This document shows positions 32,468 to 43,101 of a DNA stretch of 64,000 nucleotides, piece by piece. Made by a program: the position numbers and the translations under genes. The DNA comes from Ichthyophis bannanicus (taxonomy: Eukaryota; Chordata; Amphibia; Gymnophiona; Ichthyophiidae): the NCBI GenBank assembly GCA_033557465.1, contig CM066047.1, positions 1,550,001-1,614,000 of the forward strand, given 5' to 3'. Within the stretch, counting starts at the first letter, position 1, and each line of letters begins with the position of its first letter. Under the pieces are notes generated by a model, which was not told the origin of the DNA, did not search any database, and saw only the letters and a list, made by a program, of their open reading frames with translations.

Positions 32468-34025
32468 AGTTCCCGAGCCCGCGTCAGGATACTCATACCA
32501 AGCAGTTTAGGCTCCTGTATGCGGCGGCTTACAATTAACTTCTCTTACCAGAAGTTTAAATTTTTAGCTCTACACTGGGGTTCGTTCGGTGGGGCAAATG
32601 GTTCGGATGCTGTCCAGGGGTTAAGGCATTCTCCTTCCTTTCGGAAGAAGGAGATCACCTCCATTCCATGATAGTTATGGCCCATGGACATACTCCCCTT
32701 CGACTGATTTACCCTTAGGTACGTTCCCCGAACCCTTCTCTTCCAGGGACCCCCTGCTGATTGATACCATACCGAAATCCTTCTCCCAGTGTAGTCCTTT
32801 GTTTGCTATCCTGCGCAGCATGTCCTGAGCGATCCCTCGATACGGCCGGATCAGCCCCGTCCCCTTGTCTGTTCTCCCTGTTCAGGCAGGAGAACCCCCT
32901 GCTATAGTCACTCCAAGGCTTTTCGTTGACTATACCCTCATGTCTCCTGTTAAGGCGGGGGCGAGTTTTTTTTCTGCGTGAATGCCCTGGGTACACATCT
33001 AGGGCCTGAGGTACCTCTGATGTGCCCTTACCGGACTGATATTATCCTCTGTCCTTCACGCTACCGTGCTGTTAGTTTCGCTGATCTGCCCCTGCCCCAC
33101 AGGTATAGATCCCTTCTCTGGATGGATCTTTGACGCCACCTCCCTGAGGTGGGCGTTTTCTGTGGATCAGTGGCAGGTCCGCCTTATCAGTGTTATGTGT
33201 TCTGCTCACGTAGGTAGGTTCCTGGGCATACCTGTGTTAGTATCCGTGTGGGCGTTCTCCATGCCCAACTTACCTTGATATATATTATATATATATGTAT
33301 ATATATAGAGGAATATTAGATATTATCTGTTTCGGTAGGCGCATATTGGGTGATGTCCACAGTGCCTGTGTTCTACCAACTATTTCCCCAATGGCCGGTA
33401 CTTATGTACTCCGCTTACTGCTGTGAAGTCAACAGCTTCTACTTTTAGTTATGCCCTCCTTCATGAGGTTCAGACCCTTGTCTCCCTATCCCTTCAGCTA
33501 GGGTAGACTGTGTACTCCTTCAGTCCGGGGTACACCCCCATTCTCCTCCGGACTGGGCTATCCGGATCGGTCAGTCTTCTACTCTTAGTCCTCAGGGTTA
33601 TGGACTCTACTCCTGAGGGAGTGCTCAGCTTTTCGCACAGAGCTTCCTTGAAGACCTGCCGTCCTCCTCCTGCCCCAGTTGACACCTGGGTCTCCTGCCC
33701 GTCCGGATTTGGAACTTCCTCCTCGCTGCTGTGAAGTTCCCTTGAAGACCTCGCTACTGCGCCTACAGTACCTTCATCTCAGTTCTACTCCCTACAACCC
33801 AGTAGGTTAGCTCTACGTGGTACTAGGTCCTTGATTCATTACATGCTTAATGACACTTCACATGCATTCTAAAGACTACTCCCCTTGTAGTCTTTGGGTT
33901 TTTGCTGTTCCTTTCTTCTCAACTCCTACCCTCCATCCCTCAGGGGATGCCGGGGATCCAGGTTGGGAAAATTCCATCCTGTCCTGGGCTGCGCTTATGG
34001 GATCTCCCCGGGCATCCTTAGCTAG
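32468..34025 (+). other. Non-coding tail of the gag-only DIRS-B
   Basis: No RT, RNase H or recombinase motif on either strand. Contents: a TA microsatellite (33277-33310) and many short T/C-rich tracts. It occupies the place where RT, RNase H, MT and recombinase lie in DIRS-A. Confidence 0.5.
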
Positions 34026-34388
34026 GGAGTTCCCATATGTGAAGACTCATTCCTGCTTGTTCCTGGAGATAGCACAGTTACTTACCTGTAACAGGTGATC
34101 TCCGGAACAGCAGGAATTAGTCTTCACAACCCGCCCACCTCCCCTAGGAGTTGTATCTCTCTATTCCATCCTCTCCTCTCCTTCTGGCTCAGCTATGAAA
34201 CTCAACTGGGGAGAGGCGAGTAAGGAAGGGCGGGAAGCCACCGCGCAGGCGCGGGGGATGCTCCCAAAGGCTTTCTGATTGGATGCTGGGGAGCATTCCC
34301 GTGCGGGCTCCATCGGCGACGTCTCCCATATGTGAAGACTAATTCCTGCTGTTCTGGAGATCACCTGTTACAGGTAAGTAACTGTGCT
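34026..34388 (+). repeat. ICR and right inverted terminal repeat of DIRS-B
   Basis: 'tcccatatgtgaagactcat' through 'gttcctggagatagcacagtt' is the ICR. 34225-34345 is the reverse complement of the left terminal region at 27900-28020 over its sequence for 'gcatccaatcagaaagcctttgg' and flanking blocks, almost without change. Confidence 0.88.
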
Positions 34389-35053
34389 TTACCTGTCTGC
34401 CCTTTGAACCTATGGCTACCTGCCCTCTTCGTTTTCTATCCTGGAAAACCTTGTTTTTGGTAGCCCTTACCTCTGCTAGGCGCGTTAGTGAACTGCAGGC
34501 CCTAGTGTCTGATCCTCCTTACACTAGGTTCTACAGAAATCGGGTAGTCTTACGGACTCACCCTAAGTTTCTTCCAAAAGTGGTTTCTCCTTTTCATCTC
34601 AACCAGGAGGTGGTTCTTCTGACCTTCTTTCCCAGGCCGCACGCCAGCCGGGCTGAAATGGTCCTGCATACCCTGGACTGTAGAAGGGCCTTGTCCTTCT
34701 ACCTTGACCGTACGCGGGGGCATCGGAGGGCTGTTCAGCTCTTCGTTTCTTTTGACCCCAATAAGTTGGTGCTCCCTGTCTCCAAGCGTACTTTGTCCAC
34801 ATGGGTTTCTGACTGTATCGCTTGGGCTTATGGGGCAGCCGGCCTCTTGTTGGAGGGTCGAGTCACGGCTCATCGTGTTAGGGCGAAGGCTGCGTCAGTG
34901 GCTCATCTCCGCTCTGTTCCATTGACAGACATCTGCCGGGCCGCTATTTGGTCTTCAAGCCAAACCTTTGCGGCCCATTACTGCCTGGAGAGGGAGTCCC
35001 GCAGGGACAGTGCTTTCGGACAGGCAGTCCTCCATAATCTCTTTGAGGTTTAG
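34389..35053 (+). pseudogene. DIRS-A tyrosine recombinase, C-terminal part (copy 2)
   Basis: Resumes after the DIRS-B insertion with ACCTGTCTGCCCTTTGAACC; the frame is open from 34412 to 35053. Catalytic motifs: SARRVSELQAL, HRVRAKAASVAH (His-x-x-Arg), SSSQTFAAHYCLE (Tyr). One change against copy 3 near the active site is AAIWSSS in place of AATWSSS. Confidence 0.88.
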
Positions 35054-35189
35054 GCAACTCCTACCCTCCGGCCCTGGTGTTGGGCTACTGGTCGGGGGCG
35101 TTTTCAGAGAAGATTCCTTCCTTCTGTGCTACTGAGCTAGAGGGAGCTCATTTTTCCGCTTGAGGTCTCCGGTAGCCTTAAGCTAGGGA

Positions 35190-35558
35190 GTCCCATATGT
35201 GAGGACTGACTTCCTGCTTGGTCCTGGAGAAAGAGTAGTTACTCACCTGTAACAGGTGTTCTCCAGGAGCAGCAGGAATCAGTCCTCACAACCCTCCCTC
35301 CTCCCCTTGGAGTTGAAGTCCTATGATTTCGTTTTTGCTAATTTTTTTGCTGTCTCTTAGCTATGTCATCAGACTGAGCAAGATGGCACCCTTGGGCGGG
35401 AAGGGGTCTGCGCATGCGTGCTGCAATTCACAAAGGCTTTCTTTGAAAACTGGGGAAATTGCTCCGCGAGGGCTCCGTCGGCGCCGACGTCACCCGTATG
35501 TGAGGACTGATTCCTGCTGCTCCTGGAGAACACCTGTTACAGGTGAGTAACTACTCTT
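35190..35558 (+). repeat. ICR and right inverted terminal repeat of DIRS-A copy 2
   Basis: 'tcccatatgtgaggactgac', then 'ttggtcctggagaaagagta' and 'gttactcacctgtaacaggt'; the right terminal region (35380-35558) is the reverse complement of 22678-22850. Confidence 0.9.
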
Positions 35559-36485
35559 TTGCAATGAGAGCTGAAGAGCTGTAAGAGAAGAAATTGGTCT
35601 TATATAAAGCATTAAACTAACTGATTCCAGTACAAAAAGCATTGTGTTCTCCTTATTTGCATAAAATCTAATGTAAATTTAACAAATGGCCTTATCAAGA
35701 CTTAGAATATTTTATTTTTTGGATGGCAGTTTAATTTTCAAAATTGTTTTCAACCTCAAGTATAAATATGCGTAGTGAAAAATATTTGATCTCTAATAAG
35801 AAAATAATTTTTAATCAGCTTTAAAACCTAAAGAACTAAAAGGTGAACAGATTAAATATAAGACTTTGTATCTAAGTAGATCGATAGAATTTGAAGACTT
35901 TACTGAAGAACTTTTTTTTGTCTGCCAACCCAAAAGTTAACTCCTGCTCTTTACACAATGAGAAATGCTGGTGGTAATAAGGATTTTCTACCTGTTTTAT
36001 ATGTGGAAGAGGCCTTTTATAAAATTATGAGGCAATATAGACAGAGATCATATTCTTATTTCTTACTAATGTAACTTAATGGGCTCAAACAGCTCTGATT
36101 TTTCAACCTGATTAATCAGTCTCCTATGCTTTCTCCAAATTCAATTAAAAAATGCTTATACATTAGGTCTAATCACTTTCTAGCTCTCAAGAAGGACAGG
36201 GCTGGACCAACCACTAAGCATGTTCTGAGAGACTGCAAACAGCAGGACATTCAAAGCCAAAGAAACGTTTTACTCCATTGACTATCAAAATTTAAAGATT
36301 TGCCTAAGGTGTCAACACCCTGAACCAACTCAAAGGCTGGCTCCTTGAAAGTTTTTGGTTATGAAATATCAGCTTACACTTTTTTGTAGCTTTCATCTCA
36401 GATACCACAAAACAGTAGTTGACAGTAATTCAGTAGATGAATGTCTTTCAACGTATATAATTTTGCATTATTTGTTCGTTGTTAG

Positions 36486-36613
36486 ATACTATAGTCCAGC
36501 CACTGACAAAAAGCCAGTCTATCCTTGGAAGATTAAACCAGCGTTCTGTGGTGGGTAACCGTAAGCATAAACTGATGTCAGCATTCCATCAGCGGCTTAT
36601 GAACTTCACCCAG
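36486..36613 (+). CDS. Candidate host exon, 128 bp
   Basis: Preceded by a T-rich stretch and 'gttgttag' (acceptor-like) and followed by CAG/gtatgt (donor-like). With two bases of the preceding codon at 36486-36487, the frame 36488-36613 is open for 42 codons and encodes TIVQPLTKSQSI, then LGRLNQRSVVGNRKH, KLMSAFHQRLMNFTQ. This is low in Ser/Pro and not LINE- or DIRS-like. The other two frames have stops. The gene was not recognised; the coding call is inference from splice signals and composition. Confidence 0.4.
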
Positions 36614-36904
36614 GTATGTGTTTACATTAACTAAGGTTTTCAGCTGTGGTCTAATTTGCATTTTCTGCTTATCCTAGAATCTACCAGCTTTTTCGGTAAA
36701 ATGTATGCACTTCTATGAGCAGTCTTTGAAAGTGGCAGGGTCTGCTTGAGCCTATGCTGTTGATAATCTGCTTGAGGTTTTTTGATTAAGAAACCTTCCT
36801 AAGAGACTTAGAACAAAAGGACTTAGCAAAACATTCCTCATGTGGGTTGTTGCACTATTACTACATTTCTCAGCTTTTTTTTGTGTTAAAAATAAATTGT
36901 TTCC

Positions 36905-36985
36905 TTATCGTCCCTCCAGTCTAGTCCTGACATCTAGGGTTGTGCACCTCCTCCCGCAGCATTGGAGACTGAGCACGTCACCAAT
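36905..36985. repeat. Relic of a DIRS-C/D-type terminus
   Basis: 'ctccagtctagtcctgacat' and 'gcagcattggagactgagca' match the first 80 bp of DIRS-D at 61060-61110 in part, and the DIRS-C terminus in the 'agtytagtcc' block. Nothing else of the element is seen. Confidence 0.45.
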
Positions 36986-37920
36986 AAATTATTTGTTTCT
37001 GTTTTTTAAGTTGAGAGTCATCTATTCAGTGGTCACCAATTTTAACTGGCTGATAAGAAAATAAGACTATATTTGGTAGAATTTCCTTTCTTCTTATATA
37101 TGGCCAACTTTCCCTGGATAAGGACAAGAATTTTCTGTATGCTTGCTCATTACAAAAAACAGCCCTGTTCTCAAGTCTGGTGTCTGAAAAACACTTTCAT
37201 AGCAGTTACTTGGGGGCAATTAGACTGGAAAGAGGTTCTTTTTTTATAGAAATAAAGAGAAATGTTGGGAATGCTGCAGTCAATAACTGTGGGACAGTAA
37301 TCAATTTTAGATCACCTGAACTTCATCCTGTCTGTCCATCTGTCTAAACAGAGCATGGAAATTGCTTTGTATTTTTGTCAGCTCGGCTTTGTGCTAAGAT
37401 TCTGCCCCATATCCAGAATCCAGCAGATGTGCATGTTGGCCCAAAGGTTCCCTAGATGATCTAGGCTTCATCCGGAGGGATAGAAGATTGTATGCTACTG
37501 ATGACAGGTATCTTTGTGAGCAGTGTGGGACCCTGGTCCAGAGGGAAAAATATAGGCCCTGTATTGGCACTTAGTTGAACTGAATAGCATAGATTGACTT
37601 GGACTTACCCTTCACAAAGAAATGAAGTGGCAGACTCTCTTAGCCTCATATCATGCCCTTTTTCCACTGAATAGTACTTAAGGATGAGCCAGAGATTAAG
37701 AAGGGAAGGTGAAATATCTGGAAGGCTATGCAGAAAAATGTTCACAGACAGGGTAAGCAGATTCCTCATCTAGATGTGATAGGGGCAGGCTTGGATATGC
37801 GCTCTTAAGACATGCAACAATGAGAGATAATCATGTTCAGTTTTTATCTCTTCATGGAGGGGAGTGACTACCTTCATCTCCACTTTCACCTATTCACCTC
37901 TCCTTGGGAGTCATTCCACC

Positions 37921-38903
37921 CTAATTACTTCGTGAACATAACTGTCCAGAGGACACAGCACCGTCCATTACCATGGAAGTGTGCTCCACAACGGCTATGG
38001 ACATCGAGAGGTGAGTAACACCTGGGTCCCAAATCTTCCCAAATGATACTAATTTGTTCACACTCAACAATTGAGCTGTTCTCTTTTCCATGATCATCAA
38101 GAATATCATTGCCCGCTCCCACATATAAACCTCTGGAGATCTCCCCGTCATCCACTGCTGCAGAATACACTGCTTACCTAAGATGAAACCCTTCTCACAT
38201 AGTTTCCTTTGATGGCTCTGTAAAGGCCCATCTATCCCAAAGGCCCCAAACAGGCACCACTCTGGGGTTATGGCCACTCTGTGCCAGCCACCCACTCAGC
38301 TCGGCACAAATCCCCCTCCAAAAGATCTGAATGCATGCACACATCCAAAAATGATGTGCCAACGTGCCTCTGCTCCTCTCACACAGTCTACACAAATCAG
38401 TCTGAGCCAATCCAGCCCTTAAGGGCCAGACATCATGGACGTATGCCCGCCATAAAAACTTATAGTGGGCTTCCTGGAGACGTACTGATTCAGAGAGGCT
38501 GGTCACACCCACAAAGGCCCGCTGCAATACATCTACCATTACTCCAGACAGATCATCTTGTTGCCATCGACTCGCTAATCCCTCCAATGCCACCAGATCC
38601 AAACCCGGGGACAATTCTCCCCATAGTCTTTTCATAGTCATCCGCCCCTCCAGAGCTCTTAGGAGCTCCACCATGCCCCCTGAATAAAGAAGCGCTGGGA
38701 CGTCCCTCTGCAGACCTCGAACATAATGCCTCACTTGCAAATACAAATAGAACTCAAGCGACCCCAAGTGGTATCTCCTCTGCAACAATAGAAATGAGTA
38801 AACATCTGGCTCACTCTCCATCTTAAGTTGTCCTATATATGTCACACCACATTGCGCCCATCTCCTAGGGACCCCTCCCTGCATACCCGGGGGAAAATCA
38901 CTA
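37921..38903 (-). pseudogene. L1 ORF2, C-terminal part
   Basis: Frame open from 38917 to 38195: DFPPGMQGGVPRRWAQCGV, a Leu/Tyr/Arg-rich middle, VRLQEAHYKFLWRAYVHD, then the cysteine-rich CRLCERSRGTLAHHFWMC typical of the L1 C-terminus. A frame change near 38230 leads to HQRKLCEKGFILGKQCILQQW and the region to 37921 in the frame open from 38295. RT is not in this piece. Confidence 0.8.
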
Positions 38904-39080
38904 TTCTCCAGGACCAAGCAGGAAGTCAGTCCTCACATATGGGTGACGTCGGCGCTGACGGAGCCCTTGCGGAGCAATTTTCCCCAGCTTTCAAAGAAAG
39001 CCTTTGGGAATTGCAGCGCGCATGCGCGGTCCCCTTCCCGCCCAAGGGTGCCATCTTAGCCAGTCTTCTTTTTTCCGCGG
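38904..39080 (+). repeat. Left inverted terminal repeat of DIRS-A copy 3
   Basis: Blocks 'tcagtcctcacatatgggtg', 'ttgcagcgcgcatgcgcggt' and 'aagggtgccatcttagccag'; the inverse lies at 44455-44640. Confidence 0.9.
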
Positions 39081-39308
39081 AGCCCTACAGACGTGGTCTT
39101 CCAGTCCCCGCAGAAAAAGTTGATTTTCTTCATTTTATTTTCTATTTTTTCTTCGGTCGACGCCGGTCTCTTTCCTGCCCGGACTCGCGACGCCGTTGCG
39201 AGTCCTTCTCTTATTTTTCGGTTTTTCTGATTTTTCTTGTCAGATTCGTTTTTCGGTTTTTCGCTGGCAGCCCGGTCCTTTGACCTTGCAGGGGCCCTTT
39301 TTCCCCTG

Positions 39309-41189
39309 ATGGCTGCCAGTGGCTTCAAAAGGTGTGTTCAGTGTGACAGAAACATGTCTCTCACTGACACACACGATCATTGCCTCCGCTGCCTCGGCCC
39401 AGATCACGAGGAACTGATCTGTGGGGCCTGCAGCAAAATGTCCTCCAAAGCTTTACGGAGTCGGCGGCATCAGCGGGAAAGAATCTTCGCAGATCCCACC
39501 CGTACCCGGACCTCGTCGGAGGCCTCGGCGTCCAGAGGCTCCAGCTCTGAGCATCGCCGGAGTTCCTCCGACAGAGGTTCTCCCTCGGGGGATCATCATC
39601 GGAAGACGAAACCCGCGAGGGCGGCGTCGGTGGACGCTCCTGGTTCCGCGCGGGCCAGGTCGCATAGCCCCGATAGCCGTCCCGGGTCTTTGGAGCAGGA
39701 TCGTCTCACGAAGCGACCTCATCTGGAATCGGAATCGTCTGCTCGGGTAAGTCCTGTAGTCCTCCTGGACTCGCCTCCAAGGGGTCCGACACCGTCGGGG
39801 CCCGAGTCGGGGGCTGCTGGGTCACCTGAGGTCGGACTCAGGTTGACGGCCTTGGAGAGCAGCCTGGCTGCCTTCATGGACCAGCAGCGGGCACTGATCG
39901 CTAGCCTCGCTGGCTCCTCTGCCCTGGCCGCCGGGACGTCGACGTCTAAGTCGACCCCGGAGACCGAGCCGATCCTCGAGTCCATGCGGGCTCGAGTCGA
40001 TCCTTGGTCGAGGTCTCCCTCGGCCTCCCGTTCGGGACCGAGGTCGTCGACGCCTACGCCCGCCCGAACCGACCCCACCGATTCCTCCTCGGAGTCGGCC
40101 TGGGAATCTGAAGTGGAAGAGTCACCTGATTCCTTTCGGACTCGGTGTGTCCCCTCGGACTCCCCTGAGTCCGAACCTCGGAAGCAGTCCCCCCCGGAGG
40201 ATGCCTGGTTCTCGGACTTCGTCAGGGATATGGCCAAGGCTTTGGCCTTCCCTGCGGATCCCGAGGAGGAGCCTCGAGCCGAAGAGCTCGAGGCCCTCCA
40301 GTATGACTCTCCAGCGAAGGAGCACTTTACTGTACCGGTTCCTCCCATGCTGGAACGACTACTCTTTCGCATGTGGGAGAGTCCGGCATCGTCGCCGGTA
40401 TTAAGCAAGCGGGTCGATTCCATCTATCGAGTCCGAAAAAGCCCTGGCTTCCAGAAAGCACAGCTACCGCACCATTCCATGGTGGTGGAATCGGCCATGC
40501 ATAGGCTCAAGAGCCAGAAGATGCACTCCTTGGTGCCTCCCGGCAGGGAGGCCCGCAACCTGGATGGCCTCGGTAAGAAGTGTTTCCAAGGCTCTATGCT
40601 TGCTTGTCGGGTCCAGACCTACCAGCTCTACATGGGCATGTACCTTAGAGACCTGGCTAAGGAGATAGCCGGATTCTCTGCTGGACTTTCCGAGGAACCT
40701 TTGCGGAGGTTCCTAGCCTTGTCCACTGGAATTCGAGAATGCTCCAAATTCATTTCTCGAGCAGCCTATGATGGCTTTAAAGCATCGGCTCGAGTGGCCG
40801 CAGCCGGCATCGGTGCCCGCCGACAGGCTTGGCTTCAGTCGTCTGACCTTGAACCCTGGGTGCAGGACAAGTTGGTCGATGTCCCCTGCCGAGGTGAGAA
40901 CCTATTTGGCAAGCCCATGGCTGAGAAGGCTGCGCAAATCGAGACGGAGACTCTCACCAGAACAAGGCTCTCTAGAAAGACCTCTGCCCCTTCCCAAAAG
41001 AAGAAGGGCTCAGGAAAAAAGTCCTTTTACCCGAGGAAGGCGGCTGCCTATAAACACTACCCTCAGTATCAGGCCTCCTCAGCTCCCCAACAGGGTCAGC
41101 AGGCCAAGGGACGGGGTAACGGGTCCCGTAGGCAGCAAGCCCCCAAGTCTGCACCACCGGCCCCTGCTCAGCAGGGTGGTGGTTTTTGA
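39309..41189 (+). CDS. DIRS-A Gag-like protein, intact
   Basis: About 626 residues. Start chosen at MAASGFKRCVQC (39309), which matches copies 1 and 2, rather than the upstream in-frame ATG at 39237. N-terminal cysteine motif CVQC...CLRCLGPDH...CGACSKM (zinc-ribbon-like), then a long Ser/Arg/Asp/Glu-rich charged tract. The conserved C-terminal half has FSDFVRDMAKALAFP, PPMLERLLFRMWE, SPVLSKRVDSIYRVRK, QLPHHSMVVESAMHRL, FISRAAYDGFKASARV, ARRQAWLQSSDLEPWV, DVPCRGENLFGKP and a Lys/Gln-rich basic tail. By family it is the structural and nucleic-acid-binding protein. The RT frame overlaps its 3' end by up to 422 bp in another frame. Confidence 0.88.
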   Translation: MAASGFKRCVQCDRNMSLTDTHDHCLRCLGPDHEELICGACSKMSSKALRSRRHQRERIFADPTRTRTSSEASASRGSSSEHRRSSSDRGSPSGDHHRKTKPARAASVDAPGSARARSHSPDSRPGSLEQDRLTKRPHLESESSARVSPVVLLDSPPRGPTPSGPESGAAGSPEVGLRLTALESSLAAFMDQQRALIASLAGSSALAAGTSTSKSTPETEPILESMRARVDPWSRSPSASRSGPRSSTPTPARTDPTDSSSESAWESEVEESPDSFRTRCVPSDSPESEPRKQSPPEDAWFSDFVRDMAKALAFPADPEEEPRAEELEALQYDSPAKEHFTVPVPPMLERLLFRMWESPASSPVLSKRVDSIYRVRKSPGFQKAQLPHHSMVVESAMHRLKSQKMHSLVPPGREARNLDGLGKKCFQGSMLACRVQTYQLYMGMYLRDLAKEIAGFSAGLSEEPLRRFLALSTGIRECSKFISRAAYDGFKASARVAAAGIGARRQAWLQSSDLEPWVQDKLVDVPCRGENLFGKPMAEKAAQIETETLTRTRLSRKTSAPSQKKKGSGKKSFYPRKAAAYKHYPQYQASSAPQQGQQAKGRGNGSRRQQAPKSAPPAPAQQGGGF

Positions 41190-43101
41190 CTTCATCGACA
41201 TAGCCTCTCCCCCTCAGCTGGTTTCTCCCAGCACAGGAGGCCGGCTGGTCCACTTTGCCCACAGGTGGTCCAACATCACATCAGATGCCTGGGTGCTTCA
41301 TGTTGTGCGAGAAGGCTATCTTCTCCACTTCCACCAGGTCCCTCCCTCCTATTTTCCGGGAGAGCCTCCACGACTCCCTCTGCACAGGGACTTACTCCTT
41401 CAGGAGTTAGCAAGTCTTCTTCAGGAACAGGTGGTGGAACCGGTGCCCCACCACCTGAGAGGTCAAGGTTTTTATTCCAGGTATTTCCTAATACCAAAAA
41501 GAACAGGAGGCCTCAGACCCATCCTGGACTTGCGCAACCTCAACAAGTTCCTCGTGCGGGAGAAGTTCAAGATGCTTACCCTTGGAATCCTTCTGCCCTA
41601 CCTCCAGCAGGGAGATTGGCTATGCTCCTTGGATCTAAAGGATGCCTACACGCACATCCTCATCCACCCAAGCCACTGCCAATACCTAAGGTTTGTGGTG
41701 GCAGGAAATCATTACCAGTACAGAGTACTGCCCTTTGGCCTATCCTCCGCACCACGAGTCTTCACAAAATGTCTCGCGGTGGTGGTGGCTTATCTCCGGC
41801 TTCAGGGCCTCTATGTCTTTCCTTACCTAGACGACTGGCTCATCAGAGCATCGTCCTCTCAAGAAGTCACACAAGCCACGCACCGCACTGTGACTCTTCT
41901 CCAGTACTTGGGCTTTGTCGTAAACTTCGCAAAGTCCACTTTGCTCCCCTCGCAAGATCTCGAGTTCATCGGCGCAAGATTGCACACTCTTCAGGCGCGA
42001 GCTTTCCTGCCTCTCGACAGAGCTCAGCGGCTCATGGACCTAGCCAGCCGTTTTCGCAGCCAGTCCCTGGTCTCGGCCAGGCGCTTTCTGAGACTACTCG
42101 GCCATATGGCTTCCACCGTCCACGTGACCCCCAATGCCCGCCTGAATATGCGGCCTGCTCAGTGGTGCCTTCGCAAGCAGTGGCAACAGGCCACGGGCGG
42201 CCTCGCCGACTTAGTGCAGATCTCCGGTCCACTGGCCTCTTCTCTGCAGTGGTGGCTTCATCAGCCGAACCTGGTACTCGGAATGCCTTTTCAATCTCCT
42301 CCACCTGCTCAAGTACTGACGACCGATGCTTCTCTCCTGGGATGGGGAGCGCATTGCCAAGGGGCATGTACTCAAGGTCTCTGGACCTCGTGGGAGTCTG
42401 CGCAGCAGATCAACTTCCTGGAGCTCAGAGCAATCCGTCTGGCTCTCAAGGCTTTCTCCCACCTGACTTCTCGCCGGTCCGTCCTTGTCCAGACGGACAA
42501 TCAAGTTGCCATGTTCTACGTGAACAAACAGGGGGGCACGGGCTCCTTCCTTCTCTGTCGGGAAGCGCAGAGGCTCTGCTCTTGGGCCGTCAGCCGCGGC
42601 ATTCTTCTCAAGGCAGTTTATCTCCCAGGCCAAGAAAATTGCCTGGCGGACAAACTCAGCAGAATCCTCCAGCCGCACGAGTGGCGCCTGGATCCCTTGG
42701 TAGTTCAGAAACTTTTTCTGAAGTGGGGCCTCCCCACGCTGGATCTTTTTGCCAGTCCTCTCAACCGGCAACTTCCTCGTTTCTGCTCTCGGCAGCCGCA
42801 TCCCCTCCGAGTAGCAGCGGATGCTTTTCTGCTCTCATGGTCGAAAAGCCTTCTGTATGCCTTTCCTCCCATACCGCTAATCTCTCGAACTCTTTTCAAG
42901 GTTCTCCGAGACAAAGCTTCCATGATCCTGATAGCTCCTCGGTGGCCCAGACAGCCGTGGTTTCCACTCCTGCTGCAACTGGCGGTGGAGGCTCCGTTCC
43001 CTCTGGGGTTTCAGCCAGATCTCCTAACACAGGATCAGGGGTCCCTGCTACACCCCAACCTCAGATCTCTACATCTGATGGCCTGGCTGCTGAAAGGGTA
43101 G
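41190..43101 (+). CDS. DIRS-A RT / RNase H / methyltransferase-like polyprotein, intact
   Basis: The frame is open from 40768, but homology to other copies starts only at about 41190 (VSPSTGGRLVHFAHRW). RT: FYSRYFLIPKRTGGLRP, LRNLNKFLVREKF, LCSLDLKDAYTHILI (Asp), YRVLPFGLSSAPRVF, FPYLDDWLIRA (catalytic Asp pair). RNase H: LTTDASLLGWGAH (Asp), LELRAIRLAL (Glu), VQTDNQVAMFYVNKQGG (Asp), QENCLADKLSR (Asp). Methyltransferase-like domain, as described for DIRS elements: WGLPTLDLFASPLNRQ, SLLYAFPPIPLISRT (DPPY-like position), MILIAPRWPRQPWF. Together they copy element RNA into DNA; the MT-like role is unknown. Start and expression signals are not resolved. Confidence 0.9.

Larger units (their letters stand above)
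27879..34388 (+). mobile_element. DIRS-B copy 2, gag-only, nested in the DIRS-A recombinase gene
   Basis: Left terminus atctccaggaacaagcagga at 27879, ICR at about 34030-34120, right terminus ending 'gtaagtaactgtgct' at about 34388. It interrupts the recombinase of DIRS-A copy 2 between VVLQR and the codons for PPFEPMATCP-like sequence, with no target duplication. Inside are one long Gag region and about 1.5 kb without any RT, RNase H, methyltransferase or recombinase homology. An L1-type element sits in its 5' UTR (28213-29844). Confidence 0.92.
22678..35558 (+). mobile_element. DIRS-A copy 2, host of nested insertions
   Basis: Left terminus ttctccatgaccaagtagga at 22678, right terminus ending 'gagtaactactct' at about 35557. 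Without the L2 fragment (24464-25101) and the nested DIRS-B (27879-34388) it would be about 5.7 kb, like copy 3. It has gag, RT/RNase H/MT, the recombinase in two pieces, the ICR and the right repeat. Its terminal repeats share the 14-bp palindrome CGTCGGCGCCGACG (22721-22734 and 35476-35489). Frameshifts make it dead. Confidence 0.93.
35559..37900. other. Mostly unique, AT-rich sequence
   Basis: Unlike the surrounding transposon DNA, this stretch shows no LINE or DIRS coding sequence except a short terminus relic (36905-36985). It contains one candidate exon (36486-36613). The remainder gives no supported feature. It is the best candidate for host intronic or intergenic sequence. Confidence 0.5.

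Noticed and set aside
32715..32996. A protein gene within the DIRS-B filler
   Set aside because: Short frame, no domain and no start context; the region lacks any other coding sign.
37380..37535. Second host exon between 'gtcag' and 'acaggtatc'
   Set aside because: All three frames contain stops within the candidate exon.
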